Source: Nitrosomonas sp. Nm84 (lineage in GTDB: Bacteria; Pseudomonadota; Gammaproteobacteria; Burkholderiales; Nitrosomonadaceae). Taken from it: a stretch of 64,000 nt of DNA. The DNA is taken from positions 21,506 to 85,505 of the forward strand of contig NZ_QJJP01000015.1 of NCBI RefSeq assembly GCF_003201565.1. The letters run 5' to 3'. The notes under the pieces are model-generated. The model worked only from the letters and a program-made list of their open reading frames with translations, did no database searches and was not told the origin of the DNA. Shown here piece after piece: positions 50,132 through 60,128 of the stretch; position 1 is the stretch's first letter, and every line of letters starts with the position of its first letter. The translations under genes and the position numbers were made by a program.

Positions 50132-51685
50132 CTATCGTTCTGCGCGTTTACCCAGCATCTCCGGCAGATTCCGCAAGAATCGCCCGGCACCAGCCATCTG
50201 GCGGCGCAGCATCACCCAGTCTTCGGCGCGTTTCCTTGCGTCCAGACAGCGCATCAGACGCACTCTAAGCGCCTCTTCCTGATGATCTAATATGGCCGCC
50301 CACAACGTATCATCCACATTATAAACTTTACCATCCAACAAGCAGACAGGAATGACCCGCTCTACCGGCACCGCAAGATCAGCGGCGATAGCCCGCACCG
50401 CGGCATTGATGTTAACTGCCTTACTATTCTGTTGATCAGTCAAGTCATAGGGAGGCTGCCATTCATTAACCGGGCGCAATCGATCAATATGACTGGCCAC
50501 GATCAGCAAAGGTGGCGGATGGCGGTCCATTCTTGCCGCCTGGAACGCGCGCAAGGCATCCAAACAATCCCGTTCGATCTGCCGGTCAGGGCGGTTAACC
50601 GGGCTAACCCATAAAACCAAATCGGCATTCCCAGCCGCTGTCAGCATTTGCTGGCTGTCAAACAATGGACTATCGCACCCGGGGCTATCGAATATCAGTA
50701 CCTGGGCTAATCCTTCGCGTGACAAAACAAACGGTTTAAGTGCTCGGGTTGTGTCAGGCAACACATCGGCGGTCGTCGCAAGTTCTCCAAACAACGCATT
50801 GACCAAGCTGGATTTTCCCGCATTGGATCGTCCAAGGATGAGGATACGTAATGGCTCCACAACTGCCCTTGCCGTTTCCTCAACTTGGGTAAGATCCGCC
50901 TTGGATAGCGGTGTTGGCGATGCCGTAGGCTCTCCATCACCTAATGGCAAACGACCGCTATACAGGTCAATGGCGTAATAACCCACCTTGCACACATACG
51001 CACGCAAAAACCAACGATGCAATTCATTTCTAGCCTCATCAAAACTGCGCGCACGCAGATACCGCCACGCTTCGCTAAGCAAGGTATTGATCGGATTAAA
51101 AATAATACTGCCCGCCCGATAAATATTGACTATTTGCTCTGCCTTGGTCTTCCAGCGTTGCATGCGGAACAGATCGCCGATGGTCAGACGATTGCTGAAT
51201 GGTATTTTTTCAGCGACATCCTGGCGCAGATCACGGCTCGCGCGTTCGATAATCAGCAGCGTATGCGGCACAGTCAGTTCGAGCAACGGTTTCTCTACAT
51301 TCGGGTGATAACAATGCGCAACGGTTTCCAACGCTTTCTGCCCCAGTTCCAGCATCCATGTCCCATCCTCGAGTGGCCAATCCTCCGGACTACATGTTAC
51401 TGCCAATGCTTCAACTTTCTGCCACACCACATCCGCGCTCGGCGGCCAATCCGGATTGGGTTCGGTAGCCGCATCCGCTAACAATCGACGCTCACGCCGC
51501 ACCAACCACTGCTGCAAGCCATACCCCAAAACACCACATAGCACCATGGCGATCAGCCAAACCTGTAGATTTCCACTCTGCCATAGCCATATCACACCAA
51601 AGCCAAGCAATGCCAGTACGGGTAGCACCATCAGGATGAAAACCAATAATCGCAATGGATCAAAACGTGGCAGCGGTGTTTTCAT
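50132..51685 (-). CDS. Membrane-anchored Era-like GTPase, unknown role
   Basis: 517 residues. Two membrane segments at about 14-34 and 41-58, a helical region of about 200 residues, then a GTPase domain: G1 GRSNAGKS (285-292), G2 in DTTRA (311-315), G3 DSPG (333-336). The G4 position reads SHID (398-401) where NKxD or TKxD is expected, so base specificity may differ. The start overlaps the stop of the upstream gene by four bases, indicating translational coupling. Cargo and partner unknown. Confidence 0.75.
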   Translation of the reverse strand: MKTPLPRFDPLRLLVFILMVLPVLALLGFGVIWLWQSGNLQVWLIAMVLCGVLGYGLQQWLVRRERRLLADAATEPNPDWPPSADVVWQKVEALAVTCSPEDWPLEDGTWMLELGQKALETVAHCYHPNVEKPLLELTVPHTLLIIERASRDLRQDVAEKIPFSNRLTIGDLFRMQRWKTKAEQIVNIYRAGSIIFNPINTLLSEAWRYLRARSFDEARNELHRWFLRAYVCKVGYYAIDLYSGRLPLGDGEPTASPTPLSKADLTQVEETARAVVEPLRILILGRSNAGKSSLVNALFGELATTADVLPDTTRALKPFVLSREGLAQVLIFDSPGCDSPLFDSQQMLTAAGNADLVLWVSPVNRPDRQIERDCLDALRAFQAARMDRHPPPLLIVASHIDRLRPVNEWQPPYDLTDQQNSKAVNINAAVRAIAADLAVPVERVIPVCLLDGKVYNVDDTLWAAILDHQEEALRVRLMRCLDARKRAEDWVMLRRQMAGAGRFLRNLPEMLGKRAER

Positions 51686-52914
51686 TCGAACTTACCCTGT
51701 AAACGATCTTTGAGTATGGATGCGCCGCGTTCCAGTTCCTCTGCATAAATCCGGCGCAGCGCTTCAGGATCGACATTCAAACCATCCTTGCGCCGGGCAA
51801 AGAAGTAGATCGCAGCCTTGCCCAATGCATACGTAGTAGCACCACTGGAACTGGCGCTCCATACTGCTCCGACAGTCTGCCCCCAGAAAGGAATCACTTT
51901 GACCACAGCACGGCTCAGCAACCGGGCAAGATACCCGGAGGCAATTCCCGCTCCCGCCAGCCCGAGAAACTCTGTCATGGTGCTTTTATCCCAGCGCTGT
52001 CCATACAACAACGCCAAACTATGCAACAATTTTGCCTGAACCGCCGATACCGCGACCAGATCCACCACTGGCAAAGCGCCCAGTCCTGCTGCTACGAGCG
52101 CATACCCCACGATATGCTGGTGCGCGGCACGCGCATATAGGTCATGCACCTCTTTATCGCCACTGAGCTGGTGCTGCAAGCCCAACGGCAACAGTAATTC
52201 AATCGCCTGCCACAAGGCTTCCAAGCCATAATTCGGCGGCTCAAACCCATCCTCAGGCAATGTCAAATCGACCGCCACCCAGCGTATCGATGCAGTACCG
52301 GGCAGTTGTTTCAGGGCACTGCGCTGTGCCTGTATGGCGCGACGCAAATCAACCGGAACCGTTTCCGGCAATGGATCGCTATCATAGGGCCACGGATGCA
52401 CATGCCCGCATTCACCGGGATAAAGTTCATGCAAACCAGTTTGCACGATCAATACGGACCATTCGGGATGACGCCGGCGAATGGTATGCAGCACGTCAAA
52501 TACCGCAGCCTGATTGATATCAGCCACCTTCATCACAGCAACCAGCAAATGCGCCTGAGACTCGCAATAGTGAATATCGTCATCAGGATCATACGAAACT
52601 TCGCCCAACCCGCGCGTATCCAGAAACCTGATAACCGGTACCTCAGCAGGAAAATCATAAAAACGGGAACTGCGAGTACACGGCTGAAAACCGTTACCAA
52701 TTTCGGCCGCTTCGCTACCGGTCAGCGCTCTGATAATTGATGTCTTACCAGCCTGCGTCTTGCCCAGCAACCATAATACCGGTACCGGCATCTTGGTACG
52801 CGCTTCGTGCAAAGATGCCTCCAGTAGTGCCTTATCGACTGTTGGTTCCAGCAACGCAATCCGGAGTTGCTCCCAGTTGTCCGTCCAGTTTTTCAGATCG
52901 CTTAGTTTCATCAT
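51682..52914 (-). CDS. GTPase-like protein with DUF697 domain
   Basis: 410 residues (a second ATG is the next codon). G1 GKTQAGKT (51-58), a possible switch residue in CTRSSRF, G3 DTRG (99-102); the G4 site reads QTGLHE (158-163), not the usual NKxD. From about residue 260 a DUF697 membrane-associated domain follows, with hydrophobic VAAGLGALPVVDLVAV and a second stretch around FWGQTVGAVWSA. Upstream of and coupled to the second GTPase-like gene; the two probably work together at the inner membrane. Confidence 0.75.
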   Translation of the reverse strand: MMKLSDLKNWTDNWEQLRIALLEPTVDKALLEASLHEARTKMPVPVLWLLGKTQAGKTSIIRALTGSEAAEIGNGFQPCTRSSRFYDFPAEVPVIRFLDTRGLGEVSYDPDDDIHYCESQAHLLVAVMKVADINQAAVFDVLHTIRRRHPEWSVLIVQTGLHELYPGECGHVHPWPYDSDPLPETVPVDLRRAIQAQRSALKQLPGTASIRWVAVDLTLPEDGFEPPNYGLEALWQAIELLLPLGLQHQLSGDKEVHDLYARAAHQHIVGYALVAAGLGALPVVDLVAVSAVQAKLLHSLALLYGQRWDKSTMTEFLGLAGAGIASGYLARLLSRAVVKVIPFWGQTVGAVWSASSSGATTYALGKAAIYFFARRKDGLNVDPEALRRIYAEELERGASILKDRLQGKFE

Positions 52915-53125
52915 TCTGTTAATTCACCCATGATCCTGAAAAATCTTCTTCGCCAGATCTTTCCGATATCAATAAATTGACCGATCAATCATATGTTCAC
53001 ATTATTTCCACCCTGGCAAACCGGTTGAATTCACTCGAGACCCGGTTTGGCATTATAACTTGAATGAACTTAGAAGCCTGTCATGTAGACGCATCTTGCC
53101 TTGCGCCCCAAAATACACACTGCGC

Positions 53126-53365
53126 TTACTCAATCGAGGCTTCCAAGCTACCAACATGACTATGCAAACCTACAACCGTAGGAATATTCTCCATGAAATG
53201 TTGGTATTTTTGACCAATAACTGAAGATTTGTTATTTTGATAATCCATATTGTAAAAGAGGTTGATTACTTTTTGGCTTACCAATCCGATAAGCACGCAA
53301 AACCCAATAGAAACCATGTCCTCATTAAAAATCCAGATACCAAACGACCGAAGCGATCGAATCAT
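53126..53365 (-). CDS. Possible small membrane protein
   Basis: About 79 codons from the ATG at 53365, with one likely membrane segment (MVSIGFCVLIGLVSQKVINL). No homologue recognised and no clear ribosome binding site. It may be a chance frame in the 613-base gap between the GTPase pair and the PAS gene, which otherwise shows nothing. Confidence 0.25.
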   Translation of the reverse strand: MIRSLRSFGIWIFNEDMVSIGFCVLIGLVSQKVINLFYNMDYQNNKSSVIGQKYQHFMENIPTVVGLHSHVGSLEASIE

Positions 53366-53530
53366 AATCGGCAATCGTACAGCCTAGAAATTGATAAATA
53401 ATGCGCACTTATGTTGTAACAATACAACAAACAAGCAACACCCGTATATCTCCTGCGATTATCTAAGCTACGCCCATGGGTTTCATAAGAGTCACACATT
53501 ATTTGAATAACTCTCTTTCAGGCATAATTG

Positions 53531-56500
53531 ATGAAGAAATCCGACTATCTCCTTGACATCATAGAACACAGCGGACTTCTTGTTTACATCAAGGATGATC
53601 AAGGTAAGTTTTTATTTGTCAATAAAAAATTCGAAGTAATTTTTGATGTTCATCGCAACGATATTTTAGGCAAAACCAGTACTGAGCTTTTTCTTAAGAA
53701 TACTGCTGCTATTCTGAATCGAAATGATCAGGCGGTGATGCAGTCTAAAAAAACGATTGAGTATGAGGATTATCTGGAACTTGCTCACGACCAACGCTAT
53801 TTCGCGTGCTCCAAATTCCCTCTCCATAGCGCTTTCGGGCGAGAAACAACGATCTGTACCATATTGACTGATATCACTGAGTGCAAACACACTGAGACGA
53901 CACTCAAGAACACCAAGATTCACTATCGTAATTTATTCGAAGAATCACATGATGCACAGTTAATTCTCGCTCCACCGACATGGGATTTCCAGATAGCCAA
54001 TTCGGCAGCCGTCAAGATGTTCGGTTTATCCAAGACTTCGGATTTCACAACCTTAGAACTCAATCCCTGGAATATTTCACCGGAACGACAACCGAATGGC
54101 CTCCCTTCTTTGGATGCCACACTTGCCATGATTGAAATTGCGCTGCGCCAAGGATCGCACTATTTCGAATGGAAATACAAACGGACAAACGGTGAAGAAT
54201 TCCCCTGCATGGTGCTGCTGACTCGCATGCAATCCGATCAACTGGATTACCTGCAATGTTCAATACGGGATATTACCGAACAAAAACAAATCGAGTCGGC
54301 TTTGCGACATAGTGAAGAACGCTTATCCTATGCCCTCCAAGCAGCCAACGATGGCCTCTGGGATTTTAATCTGGAAACACGGATCGCTTACTATTCGCCA
54401 CGCTGGAAGGCAATGCTGGGTTACGGCCCGGATGAACTAACGCCTGACTTTGATACTTGGACAGTGTTAATGCACCCAGAGGACAAAGACAGAGCGCTGA
54501 TGTTGTTCGATGATTATCTGGAAGGGCTCCTAGAGACATACAAAGCGGAATTTCGTATGCGCCACAAGGATGGTCACTGGGTTTACATCCTGTCACGCGG
54601 TATCCTGGCACGCGATAACCAAGGAACCCTCCTTTCGCCCCGGCGCATTATCGGCACGCACTTGGACATTACCGAACAGAAACAGAGCGAAGCACTACTG
54701 CGCGACAGCGAGAAGCGTTATCGCATCATCTTCGAATCCTCTCACGATGCCAAGATAGTTTGGTCACCCCGGGCAAGAAAATTTGTCGATAGCAATCCGG
54801 CCGCATTAAAAATCTTTGGTGTCTCAGACATCCAAACCTTTACATCCCTGGGGTTTTCCGATGTCTCACCGGAGCGACAGGGCGATGGAAGTCTGTCGTC
54901 AGACGAATCTGCGAAATACATCGAGGAAGCATTGCAAAATGGCTTCAGTTATTTCGAGTGGACACACCAGCGCCTGAATGGTGAACCTTTCTTCTCCACC
55001 GTCTTGCTAACACGGATGGAAATAACGGAAAAATTCTATATTCTCGCCACTGTACGTGACATTACCAAGCAAAAACTAATAGAGCGCAAACTGCATGAAA
55101 GCGAAGCGCTCTACCGTAAATTGTTCGAAAATTCACGTGACGCCATGATGATTATGTCAGCACGCACCAACAAGATTGTCGAGTGCAATCGAGCGGCGAT
55201 CAAGATGCTGAAAGCATCCAACATTGATGAGATCAACGGTCTGACTCCCCTGCAATTCTCACCCGAGTATCAACCCGAAGGTTGCACATCGCAGGAAAAA
55301 TTTGACCAAGTGCTCTGCGCCACCATGCGCGATGGTTTTCACTATTTTGATTGGACACATCGACGCCTGGATGGTGAAGAATGTCCTGCGGATGTATTGA
55401 TATTTCCTGTAGAACTTGAAGGAGAACCATACCTTCAATGTGTTCATCGTGAAATCACCAAACAGAGGCGAGCGGAAAATGAGCTGCGCGATAGCGAAGC
55501 CAGATACCGCAGCTTGTTTGAAGAGTCTCGTGATGCGCAATTCATTCTGGCACCGCCGACATGGCAATTCACCATGGCCAATCAGGCGGCTGCAGAAATG
55601 TTTGGTTTGGCTAAAGAAACCGACTTCTCTGATTTAGGGTTGGATCCCGGCAGCATCTCACCCGAGCGACAACCCGGTGGACGCCTTTCCAGGGATGCTG
55701 CCATTGATGTCATTAAAACAGCCTTGCATCAAGGTTCACACTATTTCGAATGGCAACATCAGCGTATCAATGGAGAAGAATTCCCTTGCATGGTGCTGCT
55801 CACCCGTATGCAGTCCGATAATCAGATCTTTCTGCAAGGTAGTGTGCGCGACATCACGCGGCAAAAACAAGCTGAATTAGCCTTGCGGCATAGTGAAGAA
55901 ACATTAAAACGCGCCCAAGCAGTCGCACACATCGGCAGCTGGAAATTCAACATCGCTACCAAGCAGTTTATCTGGTCTGCAGAAACCTATCGCATTCTCG
56001 GTATACCGATTGGCAAACCAGTCACCCAAAAAAGTTTTTATTCCCGCATCCATCCGGATGACTATCACCAGGTGCAGGATATGTGGAATTTAGCGCTCAA
56101 GGGCGACCCTTTCGATTGCCATCACCGTATCGTGGTTAAGCAGGAAGTTTTCTGGGTGCACCTGCGTGCTGAGATTCTATTTGCTGAAGACGGCTCTCCG
56201 CTTTCTGTGCTCGGCACCATCCAAGATATTACGAAAACCCATCAAATCAGTGAATCACTACGTCATAGCGAGGAGCGTCTGTCCTATGCGCTGCAAGCTG
56301 CCAGCGAAGGCCTGTGGGACTTCAATATCGAAACCAATGCGGTATATTATTCTCCGCGCTGGATGGAAATAGTGGGCTATCATCCCAACGAGTTGCCGCC
56401 AAGTCTTGACACGTGGTCAATGCTGGTGCATCCGGACGAAAAAGACAAAGCCCTGTCACAACTCAGCGATTATCTGGCAGGGCGTTCGAACAAATATGAG

Positions 56501-59092
56501 GCGGAGTTCCGCATGCGGCATAAGGATGGCCATTGGGTACACGTCCTGTCGCGCGGCATCCTGGCGCGCGACGACCAAGGAAACCCGCTTTCGCCCCAAC
56601 GCGTGATCGGGACTCATCTGGAAATCACCGAACAAAAACAAGCGGAAAATCAACTGCGCGAGAGCGAAACCCGCTATCGCACACTGTTCGAAGGCTCTTA
56701 TGATGCCATGATAATATTCAGGGCGAGTCCGCTACAATTAATCACTTGCAATTCCGCCGCGCTTGAAATGTTCGACATACCCGATTTAGAAACATTTGTT
56801 TCGCTGGGACCGCTGGATCTCGTCCCGGAAAGGCAGAGTGATCAGGCTCTATCACAGGATAAATTGCAGAAAATAGCCGAATTAGTCATGCATAATGGCT
56901 TTCACTATTTTGAATGGGCGCACAAACGTTTGCATGGAGACATCTTTCCGACAACAGTGATGCTAAGCCGCTCTGAAATCAATGGTGAATTATGTCTGCA
57001 AGCAACCGTACGCGATATTACCCAACAAAAGAATGCTGAAGAACAACTCAGATTAGCTGCCAGCGTGTTCGCTCATGCCCGTGAAGGCATCATGATCATG
57101 AATGCCGATTCCATTCTGATCGATGTCAATGCCGCTTTCACATATATTACCGGCTATGAACGCGATGAAGTCATTGGTAAAAAACCCAATATCCTAAAAT
57201 CCGATCGGCACAATAGGGATTTCTACACAGAGATGTATCGATCCGCGAACAGCAAAGGACATTGGTACGGAGAAATCTGGAATCGCCGCAAGAATGGCGA
57301 ACTATTTGCGGCATTGCTGAATATCAGTCAAATTTGCAGTGAAGATGGCGGGACGCGTCATCTCGTGGGGATTTTCACCGATATTACCTATATAAAAACC
57401 CATCAACGCGAACTTGAACATCTCGCGCATTACGATATTTTAACCGGCCTGCCGAATCGCGCGCTGCTGACCATACGACTGCAACAAGCCATGGCGCTCA
57501 CAAAGCGCCTCAATAAATTCATTGCGGTGGTCTTTATTGATCTGGATGGCTTCAAAGCCATCAACGATCAATATGGCCATGAAGCCGGTGATAAACTATT
57601 GATCAACATTGCCAAAAACATGCAGGATTCATTCCGCAAAGTCGATACGCTGGCTCGTATCGGCGGCGATGAATTTATTGCGGTATTCCAGAACCTCAAT
57701 ACCAGAAACGACTGTGAACCATTCGTGCGACGTATTCTTGATTCGGTAACCAAGCCAATTGTCATTAATGATGAAACGCTCAATATCACCGCCAGTGTCG
57801 GCATCAGTCTTTATCCTCAAGACGAGGATGCCTCCCCCGATTTGTTACTGCGTCAAGCCGACCAAGCCATGTACGAAGCAAAACTCGCCGGGAAAAATCG
57901 TTTTCATTTTTTTGATTCCGCACACGACAAACTGATCCGCAGCCACAATCTCAATCTTGAACGCATTAAATTAGCTTTGGATCGGCAGGAATTCGTTCTC
58001 TATTATCAACCCAAGATCAATTTACGCACAGGACATGCTTTCGGCGTCGAAGCTCTGATCCGATGGCGACACCCGGAAAATGGATTACTGGCACCCGCAT
58101 CATTTTTACCCGAACTTGAAAATCATCCACTCGACATTGAATTGGGTGAATGGGTCATCGAGACCGCACTGACACAAATCGAGACGTGGCAAACCATGGG
58201 TATCAACATGCAAATCAGCGTCAACGTCGGGGCACGCCAGCTACAACAACCCGACTTTTTTACCAAATTGTCCGCTTGTCTCGCAAACCACCCGCATGTT
58301 CAGCCGCAGCAGTTAGAGCTGGAGGTACTGGAAACCAGTGCCCTGGAAGACATCACTCATGTCACAAACATAATCGAATCCTGCAATGAAATTGGCGTTG
58401 GATTCGTGTTAGACGATTTTGGAACAGGCTATTCATCGCTCAGCTATCTTAAGCGACTACCCATTCGCTTGATCAAGATCGACCAAAGCTTTGTACGCGA
58501 TATGCTCAAGGACAAAGAGGATCTGGCAATCATTAAAGGCGTATTGGATTTGGCCAGCATATTTCACCGCAATGTAGTTGCGGAGGGCATCGAAACTGCT
58601 CAGCAGCATCGTTTACTCATCAACCTTGGTTGCGAACTGGGGCAAGGATATGGCATTGCCAAACCGATGCCGGCAGAAGCATTCCCGGCATGGCTATCGA
58701 CTTGGCGACCTAACCCTAGCTGGCTATCGGCACCCGTAGTTAGTCATGATAACCTCTCGCTACTATTTGCCAAGGTAGCGCATGACGCCGGACAGATACC
58801 CGATCTAGTCCATTTGCACGACAATCAATCGACACTCAGTCCAATCGAATTATCCGACTGCTTACTCAACCATTGGCTGGAAGGCGAAGGCCGACAGCGA
58901 TTCGGCGACACTGCTTGGCACAAAGGTGTTGTGGCGCTACATCTTCACACACACACGCTAGCAGCCCAGTTGACTAAATCGCCTGCCGATATACAACATA
59001 TCCACTACATCCATGCAGAAAAGCGACTAACAACCGAAATCGAAAAATTATTCTGCTCCGCGCCCATCAAGAAACATCCTTTCAGCTACTAA
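53531..59092 (+). CDS. Ten-PAS GGDEF-EAL c-di-GMP protein with CZB-like end
   Basis: 1853 residues from the ATG at 53531. Ten consecutive PAS modules of about 130 residues cover residues 8-1290, most ending in DITxQK linkers. The GGDEF domain (about 1295-1460) has an intact active site RIGGDEF (1376-1382) and an I-site RKVD (1369-1372) for product inhibition. The EAL domain (about 1475-1715) has EALIRW (1507-1512), the VNVGARQ loop, LDDFGTGYSSL and VVAEGIET, so both synthesis and breakdown of c-di-GMP look possible. A C-terminal tail of about 120 residues carries CLLNHWLEGEG and an HLHTH cluster, like the zinc-sensing CZB domain. PAS 2 and 6 and PAS 3 and 8 are near duplicates. No membrane segment; cytoplasmic sensor. 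Confidence 0.93.
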   Translation: MKKSDYLLDIIEHSGLLVYIKDDQGKFLFVNKKFEVIFDVHRNDILGKTSTELFLKNTAAILNRNDQAVMQSKKTIEYEDYLELAHDQRYFACSKFPLHSAFGRETTICTILTDITECKHTETTLKNTKIHYRNLFEESHDAQLILAPPTWDFQIANSAAVKMFGLSKTSDFTTLELNPWNISPERQPNGLPSLDATLAMIEIALRQGSHYFEWKYKRTNGEEFPCMVLLTRMQSDQLDYLQCSIRDITEQKQIESALRHSEERLSYALQAANDGLWDFNLETRIAYYSPRWKAMLGYGPDELTPDFDTWTVLMHPEDKDRALMLFDDYLEGLLETYKAEFRMRHKDGHWVYILSRGILARDNQGTLLSPRRIIGTHLDITEQKQSEALLRDSEKRYRIIFESSHDAKIVWSPRARKFVDSNPAALKIFGVSDIQTFTSLGFSDVSPERQGDGSLSSDESAKYIEEALQNGFSYFEWTHQRLNGEPFFSTVLLTRMEITEKFYILATVRDITKQKLIERKLHESEALYRKLFENSRDAMMIMSARTNKIVECNRAAIKMLKASNIDEINGLTPLQFSPEYQPEGCTSQEKFDQVLCATMRDGFHYFDWTHRRLDGEECPADVLIFPVELEGEPYLQCVHREITKQRRAENELRDSEARYRSLFEESRDAQFILAPPTWQFTMANQAAAEMFGLAKETDFSDLGLDPGSISPERQPGGRLSRDAAIDVIKTALHQGSHYFEWQHQRINGEEFPCMVLLTRMQSDNQIFLQGSVRDITRQKQAELALRHSEETLKRAQAVAHIGSWKFNIATKQFIWSAETYRILGIPIGKPVTQKSFYSRIHPDDYHQVQDMWNLALKGDPFDCHHRIVVKQEVFWVHLRAEILFAEDGSPLSVLGTIQDITKTHQISESLRHSEERLSYALQAASEGLWDFNIETNAVYYSPRWMEIVGYHPNELPPSLDTWSMLVHPDEKDKALSQLSDYLAGRSNKYEAEFRMRHKDGHWVHVLSRGILARDDQGNPLSPQRVIGTHLEITEQKQAENQLRESETRYRTLFEGSYDAMIIFRASPLQLITCNSAALEMFDIPDLETFVSLGPLDLVPERQSDQALSQDKLQKIAELVMHNGFHYFEWAHKRLHGDIFPTTVMLSRSEINGELCLQATVRDITQQKNAEEQLRLAASVFAHAREGIMIMNADSILIDVNAAFTYITGYERDEVIGKKPNILKSDRHNRDFYTEMYRSANSKGHWYGEIWNRRKNGELFAALLNISQICSEDGGTRHLVGIFTDITYIKTHQRELEHLAHYDILTGLPNRALLTIRLQQAMALTKRLNKFIAVVFIDLDGFKAINDQYGHEAGDKLLINIAKNMQDSFRKVDTLARIGGDEFIAVFQNLNTRNDCEPFVRRILDSVTKPIVINDETLNITASVGISLYPQDEDASPDLLLRQADQAMYEAKLAGKNRFHFFDSAHDKLIRSHNLNLERIKLALDRQEFVLYYQPKINLRTGHAFGVEALIRWRHPENGLLAPASFLPELENHPLDIELGEWVIETALTQIETWQTMGINMQISVNVGARQLQQPDFFTKLSACLANHPHVQPQQLELEVLETSALEDITHVTNIIESCNEIGVGFVLDDFGTGYSSLSYLKRLPIRLIKIDQSFVRDMLKDKEDLAIIKGVLDLASIFHRNVVAEGIETAQQHRLLINLGCELGQGYGIAKPMPAEAFPAWLSTWRPNPSWLSAPVVSHDNLSLLFAKVAHDAGQIPDLVHLHDNQSTLSPIELSDCLLNHWLEGEGRQRFGDTAWHKGVVALHLHTHTLAAQLTKSPADIQHIHYIHAEKRLTTEIEKLFCSAPIKKHPFSY

Positions 59093-59142
59093 GGTATGCT
59101 GATTTTCACGAAATCCGAAGTTTCATAAAATGGAGGATGGAG

Positions 59143-59626
59143 ATGGAATTACCGCGCGCACAATATAGTCAGGAATTTAGGAAGCAATCAGTTAAGTTCT
59201 TTAAAAAAGTGGATTAACTTTGATCGAAGCCTCAAAACGGCTGCCATTACCGAAAGGAACATTAAAGCATTGGATTTACGCTAACAAAAGAGGTGAGTTG
59301 GTAAATATCAGACTGATTGCTCATTCAGATCGCGGCAGCCAATACTGCGCGCATGATTACCAAGATCTATTACAACAATTTGGCATGATCGCTTCCATGA
59401 GTCGCAAGGGTAACTGCTATGACAATGCACCGATGGAAAGTTTCTGGTGAATACTTAAAACCGAGCTGATGCACCATCGGAGATTAAAACACGACAACAA
59501 TCCATTCAGGAGATTACCGAATATATCGCAATCTTCTATAACCGACAGAGAAAACAGAAAAGGCTGGGCTATTTGTCGCCAGCACAATTTACGCAGCGAT
59601 ACTATGCAAATCTAGCCGCGGCTTAA
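59143..59626 (+). pseudogene. IS3-family transposase relic, orfA start joined to orfB end
   Basis: From MELPRAQYSQEFRKQSVKFF (orfA N-terminus), a frameshift near 59210 leads to GLTLIEASKRLPLPKGTLKH, the orfA helix-turn-helix. At about 59300 the sequence passes directly to orfB's last catalytic part: LIAHSDRGSQYCAHDY, NCYDNAPMESFW, then a stop (TGA at 59448) where glycine is expected, and a frameshift before the end (IQEITEYIAIFYNRQRKQKR, then LGYLSPAQFTQRYYANLAAA) closing at 59624-59626. The internal part of the element, including most of the integrase domain, is deleted. It cannot transpose. Terminal inverted repeats were not identified. Confidence 0.85.
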
Positions 59627-59786
59627 ACACATGGACTCCATTTTTGATAGCACACATATCAACATCCAAGCCCGAGAGTGGCGCTATCCGTTTACGATGA
59701 ACCGGACATCTAATTGGTGAGTGAGCGAACAGACGCAAGTACTTAAAATCAGGATAATGCCTCTTTTAAATTAATGGAGAACTATT

Positions 59787-59978
59787 ATGTATGAATTCAT
59801 CATCGCTCAAACTACCCCTCCTACACCAATACCCCCAGAAATAATACCTCCTCAGGAAAGACCGCCGGAAATAATTCCTCCAGAATATGACCCATCTCCA
59901 GAAATTCCACCGCAACCAATTACTCCAGAGAGAATTCCTCCAGGCAGAGACCCAGAAAGACACATTCCTCAAAAATAG
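59787..59978 (+). CDS. Small proline-rich repeat protein, unknown
   Basis: 63 residues, 21 of them proline, built from imperfect repeats of the PEIIPP/ERPPEIIPP type after a short hydrophobic start MYEFIIAQT. There is no signal peptide or cysteine. GGAGA at 59776-59780 stands six bases before the ATG, and a terminator follows 22 bases after the stop, so it looks like a real transcription unit. Such extended polyproline II peptides can act as spacers or binding surfaces; no family is recognised. Between an IS relic and the transglutaminase gene. Confidence 0.55.
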   Translation: MYEFIIAQTTPPTPIPPEIIPPQERPPEIIPPEYDPSPEIPPQPITPERIPPGRDPERHIPQK

Positions 59979-60000
59979 CGCTGAGTCCTATATTAATATC

Positions 60001-60022
60001 AACTCGCTTCGACGGGTTTTTT
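60001..60022 (+). terminator. Rho-independent terminator after the proline-rich gene
   Basis: AACTCG (60001-60006) pairs with CGGGTT (60013-60018) around a six-base loop, one G-U pair included, followed by a run of T to 60022. Confidence 0.65.
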
Positions 60023-60128
60023 GCTTGCTTTTCCCAAATGTGTTCTAACATAACGACTTATAAGAAGGGATACCGGCAACGTACATGATCTGGAGCGCAG
60101 CTATTTTAGTTCGCGCTCAAGTCTCGAT

